A stretch of DNA of 64,000 nt, from NCBI GenBank assembly GCA_009379925.1, contig WHSU01000001.1:1-64000 (forward strand), given 5' to 3'. A program made the translations under genes and the position numbers. Under the pieces are notes generated by a model. That model was not told the DNA's origin, did not search any database, and saw only the letters and a program-made list of their open reading frames with translations. This document shows, piece by piece, positions 41,292-49,644 of the stretch; position 1 is the stretch's first letter, and each line of letters opens with the position of its first letter. Source of the DNA: Dehalococcoidia bacterium. GTDB taxonomy: Bacteria > Chloroflexota > Dehalococcoidia > UBA2979.

Positions 41292-41891
41292 ATGCACGCG
41301 GTTCCTAACACCGACCAGCGGGAGCGAACGACGACGATCCTCCGAAGGGCCGGGTCCGCGGATGCCGAGGGAATCGCACGCGTCCACGTTCGTTCATGGC
41401 AGGCGGGGTACCAGGGGATCATCCCCAAGGCCATCCTGGACCGTCTGCGAATATCAACTCGTGCTCGTCGGTGGGCAAGGAACGTCGAGCACGCTCGAAG
41501 CCGCGGGCACCACGTCTGGGTTGCCGAGAGGGGCGGTGAAATCGTCGCTTTTGCGATCACAGGCCCGGGGCGAAACGAGGACACGCTGAACCTTGGCGAA
41601 CTCCACGCGATCTATCTCCTGCCCGACGAGTGGGGAGCGGGGACGGCGGCGCGAATGCTCGAGCTGGCAGTCACCCAGTTCCGGCACGAGGGTCGACCGG
41701 CAGCGGTGCTGTGGGTCCTTGAGCAGAACCGACGAGCGCGGCGATTCTACGAACGCTACGGCTGGCATACGGACGGCGCCGAGGATGTGACTCGAGTCGG
41801 CGCGTACCCGCTCCTGCAACTGCGTTATCAGCACGACCTCAGCGGGTCTCAACCGTCGAAAGGGGTGCGCTGGCGGCCAGCCTGGGTGTAA
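41292..41891 (+). CDS. GNAT family N-acetyltransferase
   Basis: A 199-residue acetyl-CoA-dependent acetyltransferase. The family core is LGELHAIYLLPDEWGAGTAARMLELAV (acetyl-CoA loop region of the Q/RxxGxG/A type, here EWGAGTA) and VLEQNRRARRFYERYGWHTDGAEDV. An N-terminal ILRRAGSADAEGIARVHVRSW starts the fold. ATG 41292. It is divergent from the T-box leader. Substrate unknown; no operon partner on its strand. Confidence 0.88.
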   Translation: MHAVPNTDQRERTTTILRRAGSADAEGIARVHVRSWQAGYQGIIPKAILDRLRISTRARRWARNVEHARSRGHHVWVAERGGEIVAFAITGPGRNEDTLNLGELHAIYLLPDEWGAGTAARMLELAVTQFRHEGRPAAVLWVLEQNRRARRFYERYGWHTDGAEDVTRVGAYPLLQLRYQHDLSGSQPSKGVRWRPAWV

Positions 41892-41968
41892 CCGGGCCGC
41901 CGGCCCTTAGACGAAGCCCCGGACGAGCGGGGAGGTGGCCGTGATCCCGGTCCCTTTAGGACACCCCC

Positions 41969-42598
41969 TCACCGCCGCAGCGCCAGCGTCTCGATCCAGC
42001 CTGTGGCACCGGGATTCACGTACTCGCTCTCCGAAACACGGAGCGAAGCCACCTCGAATCCGGACGCCGCGAGGCGTGCGCGGAGGCCGTCCGGCTGGTG
42101 ATACACCATGAACCGCTCGACCTTTATCGCCGCGCCCATCACGAAGCCCTCGCCGTCCCCCATCTGCGCGGAGCAGACGAACGGCGCTCCCGGCACGAGC
42201 ACCCGCGCGACCTCGGACAAGGCCGTGTCCTGGTCGGCGTGCGCGACGTGCAGCAATGAGGCGCACGCCCACGCACCCTCGAACGTGCCATCGGCGAAGG
42301 GGAGGCGGCGCAGGTCACCGACGACGTGGCCGCTGGCCGGCTGCTCTCGGCGGGCGTAGCGCAGCATCTCCATCGTCAGGTCGAGGCCGACCGCGCGAAA
42401 CCCCCGGTGCTCCAGTTCCGCGCTTTCCCAGCCAGGCCCGCAGCCGAGGTCCACGACCCGCGCGCCCGGCGCGAGGCGCTCCGTGAGCGTGTTCACCATG
42501 TGCATGATCCCGGAGCGATCGGCGTTGATTCCGACGTACGCGTCGATGTGAGGGGCGTAGGCGGCAGCGTTGCGGACGGCAGCGTCATTCGAGGCCAC
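41969..42598 (-). CDS. SAM-dependent methyltransferase (class I)
   Basis: A 209-residue class I methyltransferase. Motif I is VVDLGCGPGWESAEL, the acidic residue after strand 2 is in VGLDLTMEML, and later motifs are GDLRRLPFADGTFEGAWACASLLHV and ALSEVARVLVPGAPFVCS. This is a UbiE/arsenite-methyltransferase-like fold; the substrate is unknown. GTG 42598 with GGAG 6 bases upstream is preferred; the longer frame to 42670 has no family match before it. It is divergent from the small membrane protein at 42637. Confidence 0.88.
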   Translation of the reverse strand: MASNDAAVRNAAAYAPHIDAYVGINADRSGIMHMVNTLTERLAPGARVVDLGCGPGWESAELEHRGFRAVGLDLTMEMLRYARREQPASGHVVGDLRRLPFADGTFEGAWACASLLHVAHADQDTALSEVARVLVPGAPFVCSAQMGDGEGFVMGAAIKVERFMVYHQPDGLRARLAASGFEVASLRVSESEYVNPGATGWIETLALRR

Positions 42599-42636
42599 GG
42601 GCGGCTCCAGTCGCGCGCGGAGGGTACGATCCGCGG

Positions 42637-42945
42637 ATGCCGGGCCGCTACCAGCTTCCGAGCACCACAACCCGGGAATGGCGCCTCTTTGCGAGCGACG
42701 GCCTGCTGGTGCTGGCCACGCTAGCGTCGGTCGCAGGCTGGACGACGGTGCTGTCGCTCGGCCCGAGCCTCCTCTACATGGCCTGGGCGCTCGCCGCCGC
42801 TGGATTCCTTGCGTTCGCCACTCGCGGACGGGCGATCGCCGCGTTCGGTATCTCGACGCTGTTCCTGTACTACCTCGGGATCGTCGTGTTGCTGGTGACG
42901 GCCGCGTTCAAGATCCGGCAACGACTGTCCGGTGAGCGCCGCTAG
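42637..42945 (+). CDS. Small membrane protein of unknown function
   Basis: A 102-residue protein with about three hydrophobic segments: LLVLATLASVAGWTTVLSL, SLLYMAWALAAAGFLAFA and FGISTLFLYYLGIVVLLVTA. It has no catalytic motif I recognise. Its short basic ends suggest an inner-membrane protein. Its stop and that of the convergent DoxX-like gene share the same CTAG. Function unknown. Confidence 0.68.
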   Translation: MPGRYQLPSTTTREWRLFASDGLLVLATLASVAGWTTVLSLGPSLLYMAWALAAAGFLAFATRGRAIAAFGISTLFLYYLGIVVLLVTAAFKIRQRLSGERR

Positions 42946-43379
42946 CGCTTGACCGTGCTCGCCACGACGAGGCCGGCAGCGATCAGCACGAGGTTCTTGA
43001 TCACGAACTCGCCCGCCGTGGTCAGCAGCAGCGGGTTGCCCTGTTGAAACGCCAGCTCCGGCCGCAAGAACAACACGAGAAACGTCCCCAGCAATTCGCC
43101 CCAGAACAGCAGCAGCGTCAGGCGGAGCGCCACCCGAAACAGCAGTCCGAGGCCCACGATGACCTCGACGGCGCCGACCAGCGGGACGATCACGTCCGCC
43201 GGGAACCAGCTCAGGGTGAGCGCCACGAGGTCCGCGACCGGGCTGCGGTCCACGACCTTGAGCGCGCCGAACCACAGGAACACGAGGCCAAGCGAGATCC
43301 GCAGCAGCTCAGAGCCGTGCGCAGCCATCCAGCTCCGCGCCCGGCGGTCGATGTCCTCGGCGGTCCGCCCGAGGCTCAC
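42942..43379 (-). CDS. DoxX/DUF417-like membrane protein
   Basis: A 145-residue integral membrane protein with four hydrophobic segments. LRISLGLVFLWFGALKVVDRSPVADLVALTLSWF and VGAVEVIVGLGLLF follow the DoxX/YkgB-like pattern (GxxKxxxxxP, EVxxGxxLL), a family of quinone- or sulfur-linked membrane proteins. GTG start at 43379 after gmk by 36 bases on the same strand. It ends convergent with the small membrane protein. Function uncertain. Confidence 0.78.
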   Translation of the reverse strand: MSLGRTAEDIDRRARSWMAAHGSELLRISLGLVFLWFGALKVVDRSPVADLVALTLSWFPADVIVPLVGAVEVIVGLGLLFRVALRLTLLLFWGELLGTFLVLFLRPELAFQQGNPLLLTTAGEFVIKNLVLIAAGLVVASTVKR

Positions 43380-43415
43380 CCGAGGTTCACCGGCCGCTCA
43401 TCGCCACCGCGCGCC

Positions 43416-44027
43416 TCATACGCGGACCGGCTGGCGATCGGCACGCGCCGCTTCGCGTTCGATGATGGCCCAGGCGGCGTCCACCGTGGCGTCCAGGTCA
43501 CCCTCGGTGTTCCGCACCACGTAGTCGAACCGCGGCGCCTCCGCCAGCTCTGCCTCCGCCTCCGCCAGGCGGCGGCGCAGGCTCTCGTCGTCCTCGCTGG
43601 CGCGCTCACGGAGATGTGCTTCAAGGTGGTCAAGGTCGTCCGGGACGAGGAAGAGGAAGAGCGCGCCAGGAAGCGCCTCGCGCAGCGAGGCGGCGCCCTG
43701 CACGTCCACGCGGATCATGACGTGATTGCCGGTCTCCAGTGCGCGCCGGACCTGGGAGCGGGGGACGCCGTAGAAGTTGCCGTAGACCTCCGCGTGTTCA
43801 AGCAGCTCGCCCTCCGCAAGCTGGCGGGCGAACTCCTCGCGTGAAGCAAACACGTGATGGACGCCGTCGACCTCGTCCGCTCGAGGTGGACGGGTGGTCA
43901 TCGTCGCCGGCACTGCGACGGGTAGTCCCCGCTCGCGCATCCGCGCCATCAGCACGTCCTTGCCGGCCCCAGAGGGGCCGGAGAGGACGATCACCAGCGG
44001 AAGCGGCGCGCGGGGCGGGTCAGTCAC
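43416..44027 (-). CDS. gmk: Guanylate kinase
   Basis: A 203-residue kinase converting GMP to GDP. The P-loop is VLSGPSGAGKDVLMARM, with TTRPPRADEVDGVHHVFASREEF for GMP binding, EHAEVYGNFYGVP, and the lid RASEDDESLRRRLAEAEAEL. GTG start at 44027, only one base after remA's stop, so the pair is an operon (remA-gmk order is also known in Bacillus). rpoZ, which often follows, is absent here. Confidence 0.95.
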   Translation of the reverse strand: MTDPPRAPLPLVIVLSGPSGAGKDVLMARMRERGLPVAVPATMTTRPPRADEVDGVHHVFASREEFARQLAEGELLEHAEVYGNFYGVPRSQVRRALETGNHVMIRVDVQGAASLREALPGALFLFLVPDDLDHLEAHLRERASEDDESLRRRLAEAEAELAEAPRFDYVVRNTEGDLDATVDAAWAIIEREAARADRQPVRV

Positions 44028-44028
44028 G

Positions 44029-44295
44029 CTAGGCGACGGCCTCGGTCTGAGCGCGCATCTGTGACGCCCGGCTGGCGAACGTCTCCGGCGTGATGGCGAT
44101 CAGCGCCACCCAGTCGTTGTCCAGCACGACGACGGCCTTCGTGCGCCGGCCGCTGGTGAGGTCGATAGCGCGCTGCCCCTCCTTGCCTCGCTGCACCATG
44201 CGCTTGACGGGCGCCGAACCCGGCGAGGCGACCGCCATTACGCGATTCAGGGAGAGGTGGTTATCGAAGCCGACATGAATCAACTCAGTGTGCAT
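44029..44295 (-). CDS. remA: RemA family (DUF370) DNA-binding regulator
   Basis: An 88-residue protein matching RemA: LIHVGFDNHLSLNRVMAVASPGSAPVKRMVQ, GQRAIDLTSGRRTKAVVVLDNDWVALIAITPET. In Bacillus this small octameric protein activates matrix and osmoprotection genes; its role here is not known. ATG 44295 with GGAGGG upstream. It is the first gene of the remA-gmk pair, facing aroA across 269 bases. Mildly longer at its C-terminus than the Bacillus protein. Confidence 0.9.
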   Translation of the reverse strand: MHTELIHVGFDNHLSLNRVMAVASPGSAPVKRMVQRGKEGQRAIDLTSGRRTKAVVVLDNDWVALIAITPETFASRASQMRAQTEAVA

Positions 44296-44564
44296 GTGAA
44301 GACCCTCCGAGGGACCATCTACCCGCCTGCCATCCGGTCCAATGGCTTTGCAGACGGTTCAGGCCCATCCACAAGGAAGGATACGACACCTGAACAGCGC
44401 CAGCCTCCACCACCGTCCCCTCTCCGTCCTCCAGCCTCCTAATTTGCGCGGGATCCGGCCGCCTCCTCTGGCCGCGCGAGCCGCCCCGAACTCGCCTCCG
44501 CAACCGGGGTAGCGCAGAATAGAGGTCACACACAGGCACGAGGTGCGCGCGACGGAGCATCGAT

Positions 44565-45842
44565 ATGGAAGCGACGACCGTCTCACCCGTCGGACGGCCC
44601 GTGGACGCCGTCGTCGACCTGCCCGGCTCAAAGAGCTACAGCAACCGCGCCTTGCTCGTCGCCGCGCTGGCCGAGGGACGCTCCGAGATCACGCGCGCGC
44701 TGTTCTCAGACGACACACGCTACATGCACGGCGCGCTCACGGCCCTCGGCCTCGTCGTGGAGGCGGACGAGGCGTCCCAGCGGTTCTCTGTGGAGGGCAG
44801 CGGGGGCCGCTTCCCTGAGCGACAGGCTGAGCTGTTCGTCGGCGGCGCGGGCACCGCCGCCCGCTTCCTGACCGCGGCGGTCGCCATCGGCGACGGGACG
44901 TACACGGTGGACGGGTCGCCTCGGATGCGGGAGCGGCCGATTAGCCCGCTGCTGGAGGCCCTGCGGGAACTCGGTGTGGACGCGGTCGACCGCTTCGGCA
45001 ACGGCTGCCCGCCCGTGGACGTGCGGGCGAGCGGGATTCCGGGCGGCCGCGCGTCCGTGCGGGGCGACATCTCCAGTCAGTACCTGAGCGCACTCCTGCT
45101 CGCCGCGCCTTACGCCCGCACCGACGTGACCATCGAGGTACAAGGTGAACTCGTATCCGCGCCCTACATCGACGTCACGCTCGATGTGATGTCGGCCTTC
45201 GGCGTCCCCGTCGACCGCCGTAGCGACACGAGCTTCCGCATCGCAGCGGGGCAGCACTACCGGGGCCGCGCGTACGAGATCGAGCCGGACGCCTCCAGCG
45301 CGTCCTACTTCTTCGCCGCGGCCGCCGTCACCGGGGGCCGCGTCCGCGTGCCGCGCCTGGGCGCCGGCTCCGTGCAGGGCGACCTCGGCCTGCTGGACGT
45401 ACTCGAGCGCATGGGCTGCGGGGTGCTACGCGAGGCGGACGCCATCGAGGTGCGCGGCCCACGGCAATTGCGCGCGGTGGACGCCGACTTCACGCGCATG
45501 GGCGACGTGGCGACGACCCTGATGGCGATCGCACCGTTCGCGGACGGCCCGGTGACCGTCCGCGGCATCGCGCAGACCCACTACGAGGAAAGCGACCGCC
45601 CGGTGGCGGCGGCGGCCGAACTGCGCCGCATGGGCATTCAGGTCGAGGAGACGTGGGACAGCGTCACGGTACACCCCGGGACACCTCAACCGGCGGTGAT
45701 CGAAACCTACGATGACCACCGCATCGCGATGAGCTTCGCCCTGGTCGGCCTGCGCGTGGCGGGCATCGAGATCGCGGACCCGGGCTGCGTGGCCAAGACG
45801 TTCCCGGCGTACTTCGAGGTGCTGGGCGGGCTAACGGCGTAG
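44565..45842 (+). CDS. aroA: 3-phosphoshikimate 1-carboxyvinyltransferase (EPSP synthase)
   Basis: A 425-residue EPSP synthase, the sixth shikimate step. LPGSKSYSNRALLVAALAEG and FVGGAGTAARFLTAAVA bind shikimate-phosphate and PEP. DGSPRMRERPISPLLEALRELG, then GDISSQYLSALLLAAPYA, and the C-terminal RPVAAAAELRRMGIQVEETWD and TYDDHRIAMSFALVGLRVAG are typical. ATG 44565 with GGAG upstream. The Gly-Ala loop reads GGAGTAAR, a class that can affect glyphosate response, not checked. Converges on tyrA. Confidence 0.95.
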   Translation: MEATTVSPVGRPVDAVVDLPGSKSYSNRALLVAALAEGRSEITRALFSDDTRYMHGALTALGLVVEADEASQRFSVEGSGGRFPERQAELFVGGAGTAARFLTAAVAIGDGTYTVDGSPRMRERPISPLLEALRELGVDAVDRFGNGCPPVDVRASGIPGGRASVRGDISSQYLSALLLAAPYARTDVTIEVQGELVSAPYIDVTLDVMSAFGVPVDRRSDTSFRIAAGQHYRGRAYEIEPDASSASYFFAAAAVTGGRVRVPRLGAGSVQGDLGLLDVLERMGCGVLREADAIEVRGPRQLRAVDADFTRMGDVATTLMAIAPFADGPVTVRGIAQTHYEESDRPVAAAAELRRMGIQVEETWDSVTVHPGTPQPAVIETYDDHRIAMSFALVGLRVAGIEIADPGCVAKTFPAYFEVLGGLTA

Positions 45843-45857
45843 GCCGCCTGCGTCCTG

Positions 45858-46889
45858 TTAGACGTTCCGGCGCATCCGCTGTTCGCGGTCCAGGTCTTCC
45901 AGGCGCTTCTCCTGGTCGCGGTTGATCTCCTGCATCTTCTCCTTGATGACCTCGCCCATCAGGAACGAGCCGAAGTCGAAGCCGCTGGAGTCGGGGAGCG
46001 ATGAGTCCGCCTCGCGGCCGACCTTGCCGGCGCGGTAGGCGGTGTATTCGAACTCGTTCTGCGCGATCAGCTTGAAGTACTCGTCCCGCCGCTCCTCGCC
46101 TGCCTCGAGTAGCTCCTTCAGGTCAAGCAGCGCGCCGCGGAAGCGGTCCAGCCAGTGCAGGATCTGCTCGCTGTTCGTCACAGCGATGTCGTAGGCCATT
46201 GCGGGGTCGGTGGCGGTGAGTCGCGTGGCGTCCTTGAAACCCCCGGCCGCGAGCAGCGACAGCTCCGGCCAAGCCTCCGAGGCGCGGGCGGTGCGGAAGA
46301 GCGCGGTCGAGAGCAGCATGGGCACGTGGGAGATGGCGGCCACGTAGGCATCGTGTTCCTGGGCGTCCATGAACATCGGCTCAGCGCCTACAGCGTTCGC
46401 CAGGTTCGTGACACTCTCGATGGCCGCGGACGGGGCGCCGGGCGGCGCCACCACCACCCAGCGGCTGTCCTCGAAGAGCGCCGGGTCCGCGAAGCGGGGG
46501 CCGGCCTCGGTCTTGCCGGCCATGGGGTGGCCACCGATGAACGTGACCCGCGAGGGCATCAGCTCCGCCGCCCAGCGCATCGTCTCCGCCTTGGTCGAGC
46601 CCGTATCGGTGACGACCGCGCCGTCCTCCAGCGCGTCCGCGATCTCCTCCATGAGCCGCCGGTTGGCCAGCACGGGCGCCGCGAGGATCACGAGACCGGC
46701 GCCGCGCACGGCGCGTGACGGCTCGTTCTCCACCTTGTCCAGCGCGCCCGCCTTCTGCGATGCGTTGGCGGTCGACCGGTAGCGGTCGAACCCGACGATC
46801 TCGAGGTCCCGCACCTCGCCGCGCTGCTTCAGGGCAAGCCCGATCGAGGAGCCGATGAGACCCGTTCCGAGGATGGCGACTCGGGGCAT
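45858..46889 (-). CDS. tyrA: Prephenate dehydrogenase
   Basis: A 343-residue NAD(P)-dependent enzyme for Tyr synthesis. The Rossmann motif is ILGTGLIGSSIGLALKQRG, with IVGFDRYRSTANASQKAGALD for cofactor choice. TDTGSTKAETMRWA and FIGGHPMAGKTEAGPRFAD are the prephenate-binding region; AISHVPMLLSTALF and AAGGFKDATRLTATDP follow. The C-terminal 70 residues are charged, with a helical EVIKEKMQEINRDQEKRLEDLDREQR tail and no ACT domain. ATG 46889 with AAGGA upstream. It pairs with aroA and aroH of the window for Tyr supply. Confidence 0.93.
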   Translation of the reverse strand: MPRVAILGTGLIGSSIGLALKQRGEVRDLEIVGFDRYRSTANASQKAGALDKVENEPSRAVRGAGLVILAAPVLANRRLMEEIADALEDGAVVTDTGSTKAETMRWAAELMPSRVTFIGGHPMAGKTEAGPRFADPALFEDSRWVVVAPPGAPSAAIESVTNLANAVGAEPMFMDAQEHDAYVAAISHVPMLLSTALFRTARASEAWPELSLLAAGGFKDATRLTATDPAMAYDIAVTNSEQILHWLDRFRGALLDLKELLEAGEERRDEYFKLIAQNEFEYTAYRAGKVGREADSSLPDSSGFDFGSFLMGEVIKEKMQEINRDQEKRLEDLDREQRMRRNV

Positions 46890-46942
46890 TCAGAGTGTCC
46901 TTGCCTGTGTGGGCCGCGATCAGTCGCAATCGTAGCAGTTTC

Positions 46943-46976
46943 GCGGGCCAGCCTCGCGGCCGGTGGCGCGGCCCGC
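46943..46976 (-). terminator. Weak hairpin between the HD-protein and tyrA genes
   Basis: GCGGGCC (46943-46949) and GGCCCGC (46970-46976) can form a 7-pair stem in the gap after the HD-protein gene. No U-run follows on the minus strand. It may separate the HD-protein transcript from tyrA, but evidence is slight. Confidence 0.3.
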
Positions 46977-46989
46977 CCGCCCCAGGCGC

Positions 46990-47526
46990 TCAGTTGTCGG
47001 CGTCCGCCTCGATCAACCAGAGCAGTTCGGCGTCATCGGCGGCGTCCACGACGCGCTCGCTGTGCCGGCGCACCAATTCGACCACCCGCGGACGCACGCC
47101 TGCGGCCTCCAACCGTTCCGCGCCCAGCGCCGCGTGGTGCCGCAGTGTCCACAACGCGTGCCGGAAGCCGTCACCCGAGGGCGACTCGACATGCCGGCTT
47201 ACACCCCGCGGCAGCGCGTCCAACAGCACGAAGGCGACGCGCTCCCACACCCAGATCCGTCCCTTGCCCGCGTCGTGGAGTAGCGCCGCCTCCAGGAGGT
47301 CCGGGGACGGCCGCGCGCCCTTCGCGACGCCGTCGCGGCGCAGCCAGCGCATGACCGCCAGTGAGTGACGCCGGTCGCGCGGATCCATCGTGACGAAAAC
47401 CCGCACGCCCCGCTCGTCGAGGACAGCGGCCACCTCGGCGGCGTCCTCCGCCTCCAGGACGGGGCGGAGGCCGGCGACGAACTGGCACGCGCGATAACGC
47501 GCGCTACGCCACGCGGAGGCCACCAC
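46990..47526 (-). CDS. HD-domain phosphohydrolase-like protein
   Basis: A 178-residue protein. The metal-binding pattern is RRHSLAVMRWL...DLLEAALLHDAGKG...HALWTLRHHAALGAERLEAAG, an H...HD...H...H arrangement typical of HD phosphohydrolases. No fused domain. GTG start at 47526, overlapping the end of the site-2 protease gene by 23 bases. Substrate unknown; it may act on nucleotides or cyclic-di-nucleotides. Confidence 0.82.
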   Translation of the reverse strand: MVASAWRSARYRACQFVAGLRPVLEAEDAAEVAAVLDERGVRVFVTMDPRDRRHSLAVMRWLRRDGVAKGARPSPDLLEAALLHDAGKGRIWVWERVAFVLLDALPRGVSRHVESPSGDGFRHALWTLRHHAALGAERLEAAGVRPRVVELVRRHSERVVDAADDAELLWLIEADADN

Positions 47527-48247
47527 CGTCCCCCACGAAAATCGTCAGGAAGAACTCAATGAGCGGGCCCATGATGGTGAACAGCGGGTTGAACTCGCCT
47601 CCGCTGATGAACGGCGACAGGATCAGCAGCATCAGGATGCCCGGCCCCCAGGGCTCCAGGCGCGCCAGCTGCTCGGACAACTCGCCCGGCAGCAGGCCCA
47701 CCGCCACCCGGAACCCATCGAGTGGCGAGACGGGGATGAGGTTGAACACCGCCAGAAGCACGTTGAGCAGCACCACGGTGCCCAGGAAGAGCCCTGTGAG
47801 GTCGCCCGCGGACTCGGTCCAGCGTTGTGCGAACAGCTCGGCGGCCGCCGGGTTCACGAAGGGGTGCCAGAACGGCACGAGCCCGAGCTTGATCGGGATG
47901 GCCGCGACGCCCGCCATGACCAGGTTCGAGGCCGGCCCCGCCGCCGCGACCATCGTCATCGTCTTCTTCGGGTTCGCCGTGTTGTACGGGTTCACGGGCG
48001 TCGGCTTCGCCCACCCGAAGCCGACGAAAAAGATCATCAGGGAGCCGACTGGGTCCAGGTGCGCGACGGGGTTGAGCGTGAGGCGGCCCGCCAGCCTCGG
48101 CGTGCGGTCCCCCAGGCCGTCCGCCACCAGGGCGTGCGAGAACTCGTGGAAGGCGAGCCCGACGAAGAGCGCCACGAGGAACGCGCTGATGAGGACAAGA
48201 AAGACCTCGGGCGCGTCGCCGAGCACGGAGAGGTAACGGAGCAGCAT
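47504..48247 (-). CDS. Site-2 protease-like M50 intramembrane metalloprotease
   Basis: A 247-residue membrane protein with about six hydrophobic segments. The zinc motif is AFHEFSHALVADGLGD and the second motif is FNLIPVSPLDGFRV. This is the stand-alone 'RseP/SpoIVFB-like' group without a PDZ domain. ATG 48247 with GGTGGA upstream is preferred over 48265. It probably cleaves a membrane-tethered regulator; no anti-sigma factor is adjacent. It overlaps the HD-domain gene, suggesting co-transcription. Confidence 0.9.
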   Translation of the reverse strand: MLLRYLSVLGDAPEVFLVLISAFLVALFVGLAFHEFSHALVADGLGDRTPRLAGRLTLNPVAHLDPVGSLMIFFVGFGWAKPTPVNPYNTANPKKTMTMVAAAGPASNLVMAGVAAIPIKLGLVPFWHPFVNPAAAELFAQRWTESAGDLTGLFLGTVVLLNVLLAVFNLIPVSPLDGFRVAVGLLPGELSEQLARLEPWGPGILMLLILSPFISGGEFNPLFTIMGPLIEFFLTIFVGDGGGLRVA

Positions 48248-48317
48248 TGCCGTCCACCATAGCAACGTGAGCGCTGAGGGCTACGCAGCGCGCGGAGGTC
48301 GGTGGTCCAGAACTTCG

Positions 48318-48347
48318 TTGACAGTGCGAACGGGCGCTCCCTATCGT
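48318..48347 (+). promoter_or_regulatory. Probable promoter of the beta-propeller gene
   Basis: A perfect TTGACA (48318-48323), an 18-base spacer and TATCGT (48342-48347), four of six -10 matches. A transcript from here would have a leader of about 135 bases before ATG 48490. Confidence 0.55.
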
Positions 48348-48489
48348 TGTGCGAGCGTCTGGCGCCGAACCGCGCCGCTCCAGCACGCTTCACAGCAGAA
48401 AAGGAGCTGGGCACCCGTCGGTGTGAGTGTCGGGGACTGGCGGGGTCCCGATACCGAGCGCGAACGCGCACGCCGGCGTGCTCCACCGG

Positions 48490-49644
48490 ATGTCACCACA
48501 ACCCCGCACGTCCCGCACGATCGCGCTCTCCATCGGCTCCTTCGCGCTTGTGGCCGCCCTCGTGGCCGGCGCCTTCTCGCTGCAGCTCATCCCCACCCGC
48601 GCGCCCGATCTGACGAGCACGCCCCAGGCAGGCGAGGCCCCGGCGCTGGTCTTCGCGGAGTTCGGACAGACCGCGGACCGGCTCTACGTCGCGCGCGCCG
48701 AGACCCCCGGCGAACGCACGCTCATCGACACCATCGACCATGCCGAGGGCTGGGGCCTGAACCCGGCCGTGGGAATGTCCGGGTCGCTGATCGCCTACAC
48801 GGTGCTGCCGCCGGACTCGGCGCCCCGGCGGGACGCTCTGGCCGAGTTGTGGCTGCTGGACATCGACACCCGCAACCGCACCCGCCTCGCGAGCGACGCC
48901 GACCTGCTGGTCGCGCCGCTCTTCACACGCGGCGGCGGTGAGCTGGTCTACCGCAGCACCGGCGCGGGCAGCGAGCAGGCGCTTGTACGCGTCGACCTGG
49001 CCACACGCGCCCGCGCGACCGTGTACGAGGAGCAGACTGCCTTCGGCATCTTCCCCATCGGCTTCGATGCCTCGAACCTCCTGCTCTTCGCGCGACTCTC
49101 CGCCAACGGCACCGATGTGTACCGGGTGACCGGCAAGGGCGCAGCGAGCCTCGTCTTCCACGCCTCGGACAACCTGGCGCGGGACTGGCGGATCTCTCCG
49201 GACGGTCGCGCGCTCTCCTACCTGGCGCCGGAGGTCCTCGCGGAGCGCGTGGTGCACCGGGCGCAGGTGGTGCCGCTCCAGGGACGGCTCGAGCCGGCGG
49301 CGTTCGCCGCGGGCAGCCTGCCGATGGAGCAGTACGGGCCGGTGTGGGCGGCGGACGGCAGCTCGCTGACCGTTGGCCAGGAGGCCTTCCCCGGCGAGGG
49401 CGCGCCGGCCGCGGTCCTGACCCGCGCCGGACAGGCGGCCGAGCTGGCCGCGCCGGAGCGCGGCTTCGATGTCCCCCTACAGTGGAGTGCGGATGGCGCC
49501 TACCTCGCCGTGCGGGCCTTCGACGGTGTGAACTCGCACGACCCGGGCCTCGAATCGTTGACGGTGGTGACGCGCGACGGGCGCCGCATCCCGGTGCCGG
49601 CCAGCGCGGAGCTGATCTTCATCGGCTGGATCGGGCGTGCTTAG
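48490..49644 (+). CDS. Membrane-anchored beta-propeller protein (TolB-like repeats)
   Basis: A 384-residue protein. An N-terminal membrane helix (TIALSIGSFALVAALVAGAF) precedes a proline/threonine linker. The rest is beta-propeller-like, with repeats of the form LWLLDIDTRNRTRLASDADLLVAPLFTRGGGELVYRS and DWRISPDGRALSYLAPE, which resemble TolB/WD40-like blades. ATG 48490 is chosen for the signal anchor, although the frame is open from 48427. Its stop overlaps the next gene start (8 bases), so the two are one operon. Likely a periplasmic or wall-facing sensor or binding protein. Confidence 0.75.
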   Translation: MSPQPRTSRTIALSIGSFALVAALVAGAFSLQLIPTRAPDLTSTPQAGEAPALVFAEFGQTADRLYVARAETPGERTLIDTIDHAEGWGLNPAVGMSGSLIAYTVLPPDSAPRRDALAELWLLDIDTRNRTRLASDADLLVAPLFTRGGGELVYRSTGAGSEQALVRVDLATRARATVYEEQTAFGIFPIGFDASNLLLFARLSANGTDVYRVTGKGAASLVFHASDNLARDWRISPDGRALSYLAPEVLAERVVHRAQVVPLQGRLEPAAFAAGSLPMEQYGPVWAADGSSLTVGQEAFPGEGAPAAVLTRAGQAAELAAPERGFDVPLQWSADGAYLAVRAFDGVNSHDPGLESLTVVTRDGRRIPVPASAELIFIGWIGRA

